Below are positions 1 through 4,651 of a stretch of DNA of 6,618 bases, one piece after another. Source of the stretch: CAJBVG01 sp044376465 (GTDB lineage: Bacteria; Bacteroidota; Bacteroidia; Sphingobacteriales; Sphingobacteriaceae). Positions within the stretch are counted from its first letter, which is position 1. Every line of letters starts with the position of its first letter. The stretch is taken from positions 1 through 6,618 of the forward strand of contig JBILKW010000124.1 in the NCBI GenBank assembly GCA_044376465.1. Direction: 5' to 3'. A program made the translations under genes and the position numbers. The notes under the pieces were generated by a model. That model was not told the origin of the DNA, did not search any database, and saw only the letters and a program-made list of their open reading frames with translations.

Positions 1-1
1 A

Positions 2-142
2 ATCGTAATAATGATTTGGCTGTATTTAAATTCTATGATTTTATTAATAGGATTTGAGTTGAATGCGAGCATCAAAATACTTAAGCAAAACCTCCCAGAA
101 CCTGTAAAGAAAAGAATGGGAAACAGGTTGAGGGAATTGTGA
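2..142 (+). CDS. YihY/BrkB-family inner-membrane protein, C-terminal end only (partial)
   Basis: Only the last 46 codons are in the window; the gene begins upstream of position 1. The reading frame starting at base 2 stays open to a TGA at 140-142. It encodes a hydrophobic segment rich in Leu and Ile, WLYLNSMILLIGFELNASIK, followed by a basic tail containing PVKKRMGNRLREL. A final membrane helix carrying a Gly-Phe/Ala-Glu-Leu-Asn signature, then a charged cytoplasmic tail, is what I know from the C-terminus of the YihY/virulence factor BrkB (UPF0761) family. These are polytopic inner-membrane proteins, once misnamed ribonuclease BN, whose function is not settled. The last codons and the stop lie inside the GAATTGT heptamer array that begins at 134, so the repeat supplies the end of the protein. 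The gene converges on the HD-protein gene. The family call rests on 46 residues and is moderately secure. Confidence 0.7.
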   Translation: MVIMIWLYLNSMILLIGFELNASIKILKQNLPEPVKKRMGNRLREL

Positions 143-254
143 ATTGTAAATTGTGAATTGTGAATTGAGGGAATCATTTTATAATTGAAACATAATCACA
201 TTTTCGTAATAACTAATAACTAAATAACCATTCACAATTCACCATTCACAATTC
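134..254. repeat. Inverted pair of 7-bp tandem arrays (GAATTGT) between convergent genes
   Basis: The left arm (134-168) is five uninterrupted 7-bp units: GAATTGT, GAATTGT, AAATTGT, GAATTGT, GAATTGA. The right arm (227-254), read on the minus strand, is four units of the same kind: GAATTGT, GAATGGT, GAATTGT, GAATGGT. Bases 133-160 match the reverse complement of 228-255 at 25 of 28 positions, so a long hairpin with a loop of about 67 nt is possible. The spacer also has a 7-bp rhythm: TAATAAC at 207-213 and 214-220, then TAAATAAC at 221-228. The element fills the gap between two converging genes. Its left arm contains the YihY stop codon and its right arm ends one base before the HD-gene stop codon. 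It may help end transcription on both strands, but no T-run follows the stem on either strand, so it is not a standard intrinsic terminator. I recall similar heptamer strings in other Bacteroidota intergenic regions but cannot check that here. Confidence 0.85.
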
Positions 255-255
255 C

Positions 256-2310
256 TTAGTATTCTATCCTTACATGGTAAATGCTCATCAGCATTTCTTT
301 AAAGAGCTGCTTTATGCGATGTACTTCTTTTATAGAAATATCAGAATTTATTAATTGTTTTTGATTGATTTTATAGTCGATTACTTTCTCTACAATGTCT
401 GAAATAGTTTTAGCATCGTGTTGTTTTAAGCTTCTAGATGCTGCTTCTACACTATCGGCTAGCATTAACACTGCTTGTTCTTTAGAGAATGGTATAGGAC
501 CCGGGTATCTAAAAATATTTTCATTTATAGAAGCTTCAGGATAATTTTTCAAAAAGGATTGATAAAAATAATCGACTCGAGTGTTGCCATGGTGTGTACG
601 AATAAAATCGATGATGTCTTTTGGCAACTGATTACGAGTAGCCGTTTCTATTCCTGCATACACATGCCTTATAATTATTTTTGCACTTTCTTCGTAAGGC
701 AACTCATCATGTGGGTTTGTACCTTGTTGTTGGTTTTCAATAAAGAATTGTGGAGTTTCCATTTTACCAATATCATGGTACAAGGCTCCTGCCCTTACAA
801 GTAATGCGTTTCCACCAATTTCAAAAATAGCTGCTTCGGCTAAATTTGCCACTTGTAATGAATGCTGAAAAGTTCCTGGTGCTTTGTAAGAAAGTTGACG
901 CAACAGTGGATTGTTGATGTTTGTGAATTCCATTAAAGTTACTTCGGTAGTAATTCCAAATAATTTTTCGAAGGCATATATTAATGGATATGCAATTAAC
1001 GATAAAATTACACTTACTAAAAACCAAACTAAATGCGACCAATCTATATTTAAAAACGAACCTTCATGTATAATTGAAATACCAATGTATCCAACCACAT
1101 AAGTAGCATAAATTAACAATGCCGACAATAAAAATTGTGAACGTTTTAATAAATTTTTAATACTATTAATGGCAACCATACCCGCAGTTATTTGTAAGAA
1201 AATAAACTCGTATCCGTTTGGTACAAAAAAGCCAGCTACCACTACAACCAATAAATGGATATACAATGCCAAACGAGTATCAAAAATTACTCTAATAATT
1301 ATGGGCACAATGCAATATGGGATAAAATATAAACTCGGTAAATTCATGCGCAATGCCCATGAAAGTACCACCAGCATAAAGGTTACAATTAACAGAATGA
1401 TAAACATTTTACGGATATCAGCATAAATATCTTTCCTGAACATGGAAAGAAACACCATCAATAAAATCAAAATTAGCCCTACTAAAATACCTTGCCCTAA
1501 GCTTACAATGTATTTATTCCCAAGAATTCCCAACCTTCGGTCGTATTCGTTTTTTAATGACTCGAGCACGTTGTAAATTTGTTGATCAACCATACGACCT
1601 TTATCTACAATAATCTCACCCGACCTCACCATGCCTCTGTGATCAGAAATACTACTTAATTTTTCCTTAAGTATTTTTTCGTTCAACTCTTCATTGTAAA
1701 TTATATTTTCGGTAAGTGCTTGCTGTAGTGCTGGCGACAAAACGAAGGTGTCTATTTCTTTAGAGGAATTGGATAAGGAAATATGTAGCTGATTTACGGC
1801 TAACTTATAATTATAAAGTGTGTTTATGCTGGTTGACCGTGCCTCGTTATTTCTTACAACATAAATTAAATCTTGTTTTTCTGTATTATCATTTACAATA
1901 GAGATTACTCCTTTATTATATATTGATATCAATAAATTCTCGCCAAACAATACATTCTTTTTATAGGTTGATTTAGCTACACTTCCATATTTAGCTAACC
2001 ATAAATTATTGAATTCATTTCTAAAAACAACTAAACTATTCTTCTCCACCTCAGTATTTAGTTCATAAAATGGAGCTAATTGATTAGTGATTTCTTTTTT
2101 TTCCACTTCAACTTCACCTTTTGATTTTTCTATTGCAAAATCAAAAGGTGAAATTAGTTGCTCATGCATCCAAGGTTTTCCCTTATCAAACTCATACTTA
2201 AACTTTCTACCTTTAGGTAAAGAAAATACAATTACGCATACACAAGCAAACATTAATACATATTTAATGATGTCTTGGCGGATGCTTGTTATTGGTACTT
2301 TTTTGTTCAT
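256..2310 (-). CDS. pgpH: 7TM-HD membrane phosphohydrolase, PgpH-type (predicted cyclic-di-AMP phosphodiesterase)
   Basis: This is a 684-residue integral membrane protein. Residues about 14-31 form an N-terminal membrane anchor. Residues 32-265 form a soluble extracytoplasmic region as in 7TMR-HDED domains. Residues about 267-450 contain seven hydrophobic helices. Residues about 470-684 are a cytoplasmic HD domain. The expected HD metal ligands are all present: His483 (FQHSLQ), His512-Asp513 (YHDIGK), His549 (IIRHVYAG), His573-His574 (RTHHGN) and Asp619 (MLADSVEAA). Order and spacing match what I recall of Listeria PgpH, which hydrolyses cyclic-di-AMP to pApA, so the enzyme looks catalytically intact. 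The substrate is inferred from the family; many Bacteroidota homologues are simply called HDIG-domain proteins. I start at the ATG at 2308-2310 (MNKKVPITS). An in-frame ATG at 2359-2361 would add 17 residues and run through the thiolase promoter, so it is less likely. The gene diverges from the thiolase and converges on the YihY gene. It contains a perfect hairpin sequence at codons 53-66. Confidence 0.9.
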   Translation of the reverse strand: MNKKVPITSIRQDIIKYVLMFACVCVIVFSLPKGRKFKYEFDKGKPWMHEQLISPFDFAIEKSKGEVEVEKKEITNQLAPFYELNTEVEKNSLVVFRNEFNNLWLAKYGSVAKSTYKKNVLFGENLLISIYNKGVISIVNDNTEKQDLIYVVRNNEARSTSINTLYNYKLAVNQLHISLSNSSKEIDTFVLSPALQQALTENIIYNEELNEKILKEKLSSISDHRGMVRSGEIIVDKGRMVDQQIYNVLESLKNEYDRRLGILGNKYIVSLGQGILVGLILILLMVFLSMFRKDIYADIRKMFIILLIVTFMLVVLSWALRMNLPSLYFIPYCIVPIIIRVIFDTRLALYIHLLVVVVAGFFVPNGYEFIFLQITAGMVAINSIKNLLKRSQFLLSALLIYATYVVGYIGISIIHEGSFLNIDWSHLVWFLVSVILSLIAYPLIYAFEKLFGITTEVTLMEFTNINNPLLRQLSYKAPGTFQHSLQVANLAEAAIFEIGGNALLVRAGALYHDIGKMETPQFFIENQQQGTNPHDELPYEESAKIIIRHVYAGIETATRNQLPKDIIDFIRTHHGNTRVDYFYQSFLKNYPEASINENIFRYPGPIPFSKEQAVLMLADSVEAASRSLKQHDAKTISDIVEKVIDYKINQKQLINSDISIKEVHRIKQLFKEMLMSIYHVRIEY
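2113..2152. repeat. Perfect 16-bp inverted repeat with 8-nt loop inside the HD-protein gene
   Basis: TTCACCTTTTGATTTT at 2113-2128 is the exact reverse complement of AAAATCAAAAGGTGAA at 2137-2152. The two arms are separated by the 8 bases TCTATTGC. On the minus-strand mRNA the hairpin covers codons 53-66, about 160-200 nt after the start codon, encoding the region around SPFDFAIEKSKGE. Because of the symmetry, the opposite strand would read the similar SPFDFSIAKSKGE. No T-run follows it in the gene's sense. It may be an RNA hairpin, a protein-binding palindrome, or chance combined with protein constraint: I recall a PFDF-type motif here in Bacteroidota homologues. Confidence 0.85.
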
Positions 2311-2331
2311 GGTTCGTAAATATAATAAATA

Positions 2332-2364
2332 AAAAATTAGTACTTTTGAAGATACAAACACAAA
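2332..2364 (-). promoter_or_regulatory. Possible Bacteroidota-type promoter for the HD-protein gene
   Basis: Reading the minus strand, TTTG (2364-2361) is followed after 21 bases by TAATTTTT (2339-2332). The latter matches the -7 consensus TAnnTTTG at all but the last base. This would start transcription about 15-20 nt before the ATG at 2310. AT-rich DNA makes such matches easy to find, so the call is tentative. If correct, the HD gene and the thiolase have back-to-back promoters in a 66-bp gap. Confidence 0.3.
2341..2348 (+). promoter_or_regulatory. Bacteroidota -7 promoter box for the thiolase gene
   Basis: TACTTTTG is an exact match to the Bacteroidota sigma-factor -7 consensus TAnnTTTG. 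It lies 28 bases upstream of the thiolase ATG, which would give a short leader of roughly 20 nt. No convincing TTTG -33 element lies 19-21 bases upstream. The leader just before the ATG is almost pure A/T with no Shine-Dalgarno sequence, as is common in this phylum. Confidence 0.5.
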
Positions 2365-2376
2365 AAAATATATTAA

Positions 2377-3549
2377 ATGAAAGTAGTATACATAGTATCA
2401 GCAGTTCGTACCCCAATGGGTAGTTTTGGTGGTGCTTTAGCCTCATTATCAGCAACAAAATTAGGTGCAATTGCCATTAAAGAAGCGGTAAAAAGAGCAG
2501 GAATTGATGCAAAAGAAATTAACGAAGTGTACATGGGCAATGTGTTACAAGCAAACGTTGGTCAGTCTCCTGCAACTCAAGCAACTAAATTCGCTGGTTT
2601 AGGCGATTTGCCTAGCACAACCATCAATAAAGTATGTGCTTCGGGTATGAAGGCAGTGATGTTAGCTGCACAATCTATTCAATTAGGCGATAACGATGTA
2701 GTGGTAGCCGGAGGAATGGAAAGCATGAGCAATGTTCCTTACTATTTAGATAAAGCAAGAACAGGATATAAATTAGGTCACCAAACTGTAACCGACGGAT
2801 TAATACGCGACGGTTTATGGGATGTGTACAACGATTACCACATGGGTTCTGCTGCAGAATTATGCGCTACAGAATGCAATATCTCTCGCGAAGAGCAAGA
2901 TGCATTTGCCATTGAATCGTACAAACGAGCTCAAGCTGCCTACGAAAAAGGATTATTTGCAGCCGAAATTGTTCCTGTTGAAATTGAAAGCAGAGCAGGT
3001 GTTACTGTGGTTAGCGAAGACGAAGAGTTTAAAACCGTAAAATTTGATAAAATACCGGGATTAAAACCAGTGTTTAAAAAAGATGGTACCGTAACTGCTG
3101 CAAATGCAAGTACCTTAAACGACGGTGCTTCGGCATTGGTTTTAATGAGCAAAGAAAAAGCAGATGCTTTAGGTATAAAACCATTGGCTATCATCCGCGG
3201 ATTTGCCGATGCACAACAAGCTCCAGAATGGTTTACAACTGCACCATCTAAAGCAATTCCTCGTGCCATTGCACATGCAGGCATTACTCCAGCCGATGTA
3301 GATTATTATGAAATTAACGAAGCATTTTCGGTTGTTTCTTTAGCAAACAATAAAGAATTAAACTTAGACCCATCTAAAGTAAATATTAACGGTGGTGCCG
3401 TTTCATTAGGTCACCCACTAGGTAGCTCAGGATCGCGTATTATCGTAACATTAATTTCTGTATTGAACCAACAAAATGCAAAAATTGGCGTTGCAGGTAT
3501 TTGTAACGGCGGTGGCGGTGCTTCGGCAATTGTGATCGAAAGACCTTAA
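2377..3549 (+). CDS. atoB: Acetyl-CoA C-acetyltransferase (biosynthetic-type thiolase)
   Basis: This is a complete 390-residue cytosolic thiolase, the usual length for bacterial acetoacetyl-CoA thiolases. The enzyme reversibly condenses two acetyl-CoA into acetoacetyl-CoA, or cleaves acetoacetyl-CoA with CoA. The nucleophile is Cys87 in NKVCASGMKAV. The second-half catalytic residues are Asn314 (NEAF), His346 (GGAVSLGHPLGSSG) and Cys376 (GICNGGGGAS). All four sit two residues before the positions I recall for the Zoogloea enzyme (89, 316, 348, 378), so the fold and active site look intact. The N-terminal thiolase domain spans about 4-260 and the C-terminal domain about 268-389. The motifs suggest a short-chain (acetyl-CoA) enzyme, but the sequence alone does not tell a catabolic AtoB role from a biosynthetic PhaA/ThlA role, and no neighbouring beta-oxidation or polyhydroxybutyrate gene helps. 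The gene has its own likely promoter at 2341-2348 and is followed by a 128-bp gap filled with an octamer repeat array. Confidence 0.95.
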   Translation: MKVVYIVSAVRTPMGSFGGALASLSATKLGAIAIKEAVKRAGIDAKEINEVYMGNVLQANVGQSPATQATKFAGLGDLPSTTINKVCASGMKAVMLAAQSIQLGDNDVVVAGGMESMSNVPYYLDKARTGYKLGHQTVTDGLIRDGLWDVYNDYHMGSAAELCATECNISREEQDAFAIESYKRAQAAYEKGLFAAEIVPVEIESRAGVTVVSEDEEFKTVKFDKIPGLKPVFKKDGTVTAANASTLNDGASALVLMSKEKADALGIKPLAIIRGFADAQQAPEWFTTAPSKAIPRAIAHAGITPADVDYYEINEAFSVVSLANNKELNLDPSKVNINGGAVSLGHPLGSSGSRIIVTLISVLNQQNAKIGVAGICNGGGGASAIVIERP

Positions 3550-3551
3550 TT

Positions 3552-3664
3552 TCGAAAGGCCGTTTACTCGAAAGGCCGACAAACCGATAGACCGAAAGGC
3601 CGTTAGGCCGATATGTCGAATTAACGGATTTTCGGATTTCCGGTCTAACGGATTTTCGGATTAA
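3552..3664. repeat. Inverted pair of 8-bp tandem arrays (CCGnnnnn) downstream of the thiolase
   Basis: From 3552 to 3623 there are nine consecutive 8-bp units starting YCG: TCGAAAGG, CCGTTTAC, TCGAAAGG, CCGACAAA, CCGATAGA, CCGAAAGG, CCGTTAGG, CCGATATG, TCGAATTA. From about 3620 to 3659 the 8-bp rhythm continues in reverse orientation, with units ending in CGG: ATTAACGG, ATTTTCGG, ATTTCCGG, TCTAACGG, ATTTTCGG. The 17-mer TAACGGATTTTCGGATT occurs perfectly at 3622-3638 and again at 3646-3662. The strongest fold pairs 3592-3610 with 3641-3659: 16 Watson-Crick pairs, two G-T pairs and one mismatch around a 30-nt loop. The element fills nearly the whole gap between the thiolase stop and the next gene. 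No T-run follows, so an intrinsic terminator is not shown. It is richer in G+C than its surroundings and contains no spacers, so it is not CRISPR. Confidence 0.85.
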
Positions 3665-3677
3665 AGAAAAATAGCTT

Positions 3678-4568
3678 ATGAATAAAAAACTTCCATTACT
3701 ATTTATTCTGATGTTACTAGGCTTGAACCTCCGTGCTCAAAAGGCGCCGATGTCGTTCGATCCTAAACTAAAGATGTTTGAAGATTCTTTGAAAAGTCTT
3801 TCATACAAAATCATTAACAACGTTGATGAAGTAGTGAGAAGAAACAGCAATAACCTGTTCATTAAAACCTTGGTTTCGGCTTTAAAATTAGAAAATTCGT
3901 TTAATTACCCATTCGACTCTGTTTCCTCAGTTTCTATATTAACTTCGGAGGATAAAGTATTTAGAATTTTTACTTGGCATTTGTATTCCGACGATGGTTC
4001 GTACCGCTATTACGGTGCCATTCAAAAGAATAACAAAAGCAAACTAGAACTTTATCCTCTATTCGATAATTCTCGTTTTATTGCCAATGCTACCGACACT
4101 GTTTTAACCAAAGACTCTTGGTACGGTGCGCATTACTACACCATTGCAGCACCTCAGAAAAGAAAACGCAATAAACAATACGTGCTCCTAGGCTGGAAAG
4201 GAAACAACATTAAAACCAATCAAAAAGTTATAGATGTGTTGAGTTTCGATAAAGATGGTAAACCTTTATTTGGTGCGCCAATTTTCGATTACAAAGATTC
4301 GACCATGCACAGAGTTATTTTTACCTATGGTAGAAACCTTTCGATGCTACTGCGATACCTGCCTTCTAAAAAATGGATCGTGTACGATCATTTAGCTTGC
4401 CAAGACCCACGCCAAGTAGGCATGTACGAATTCTATGGCCCCGACCTCTCCTACGATGGCTTAAAGTACAAACGTCGTAAATGGTATCTAATGGAAAACA
4501 TAGACCTCCGCAACGAAAAATCTGAATTGGATAAGTTGTTTATAGACCCGAGGGAGGAAAGCGAGTAA
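3678..4568 (+). CDS. Conserved-type exported protein of unknown function, 296 residues
   Basis: I cannot assign a function. Residues 1-20 form a clear Sec signal peptide: MNKK, a Leu/Ile-rich core, then LRA with probable cleavage before Gln21. There is no lipobox Cys, so the mature protein should be periplasmic or secreted. Residues 27-75 look helical and charged. The rest is rich in aromatic residues and short strand-like segments: FRIFTWHLYSDDGSYRYYGAIQ-like text at about 96-116 followed by WYGAHYYTI (148-156), YVLLGWKGNN (168-177), VIDVLSFDKDG (184-194), IVYDHLACQDP (234-244) and YEFYGPDLSYDG (250-261). I recall uncharacterised Bacteroidota proteins with this LLGW-G-N / D-L-FDKDG / YDHL pattern, but I know no named domain. 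The ATG at 3678 is the first possible start, because an in-frame TAG lies at 3672-3674. The gene lies 83 bp before DPP IV on the same strand and may be co-transcribed with it. Its last codons run into a GA-rich stretch, and an ACGnnnnn run begins at its stop. Confidence 0.85.
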   Translation: MNKKLPLLFILMLLGLNLRAQKAPMSFDPKLKMFEDSLKSLSYKIINNVDEVVRRNSNNLFIKTLVSALKLENSFNYPFDSVSSVSILTSEDKVFRIFTWHLYSDDGSYRYYGAIQKNNKSKLELYPLFDNSRFIANATDTVLTKDSWYGAHYYTIAAPQKRKRNKQYVLLGWKGNNIKTNQKVIDVLSFDKDGKPLFGAPIFDYKDSTMHRVIFTYGRNLSMLLRYLPSKKWIVYDHLACQDPRQVGMYEFYGPDLSYDGLKYKRRKWYLMENIDLRNEKSELDKLFIDPREESE

Positions 4569-4591
4569 CGAAAACACGAACATACGAGCCA
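4568..4591. repeat. Short run of three 8-bp ACGnnnnn units
   Basis: ACGAAAAC, ACGAACAT and ACGAGCCA follow each other without gaps, starting at the last base of the preceding stop codon. The 8-bp phase recalls the larger array at 3552-3664, but there are only three units and no inverted partner nearby. It may be a degraded relative or chance. Confidence 0.35.
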
Positions 4592-4601
4592 AGGAACTCT
4601 A

Positions 4602-4631
4602 TTGTGGTATTGGCATGAAATTCCTATTTTG
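4602..4631 (+). promoter_or_regulatory. Possible weak Bacteroidota promoter for the DPP IV gene
   Basis: TTG at 4602-4604 is followed after 20 bases by TATTTTG at 4625-4631. This is one base short of the -7 consensus TAnnTTTG, at the right spacing. Transcription would begin about 15 nt before the ATG at 4652. The match is imperfect, and co-transcription from the upstream gene is equally possible. Confidence 0.3.
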
Positions 4632-4651
4632 CCATTTGAAAAATTCAAAAC

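Noticed and set aside
134..254. Terminal inverted repeats of an insertion sequence or MITE
   Set aside because: There is no transposase frame and no visible target-site duplication, and the arms are internal tandem repeats rather than unique ends.
475..804. Open frame of 109 codons on the plus strand
   Set aside because: It lies wholly inside the HD-protein gene on the other strand, opposite the conserved HD-domain motifs. It has no recognisable protein features.
911..1426. Two short plus-strand open frames (911-1102 and 1169-1426)
   Set aside because: Both are antisense to the membrane-helix part of the HD protein. Their content mirrors the hydrophobic codons of the real gene.
2087..2332. 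Plus-strand open frame of 81 codons containing SPFDFSIAKSKGE
   Set aside because: Its resemblance to the HD protein on the other strand comes only from the palindrome at 2113-2152. It is an antisense shadow.
2311..2361. N-terminal extension of the HD protein from the ATG at 2361
   Set aside because: The extra 17 residues would be encoded by the AT-rich promoter region facing the thiolase. The MNKK start at 2310 gives a standard anchor sequence.
2264..2470. Minus-strand open frame of 68 codons across the intergenic gap
   Set aside because: It overlaps the starts of both the thiolase and the HD gene in the wrong frame. It has no homology I recognise.
2940..3284. Minus-strand open frame of 114 codons
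   Set aside because: It is fully antisense to the thiolase coding sequence, which has all catalytic residues. The frame is explained by codon periodicity.
3552..3664. CRISPR array
   Set aside because: The units are 8 bp, have no spacers of normal length, change orientation halfway and have no cas gene nearby.
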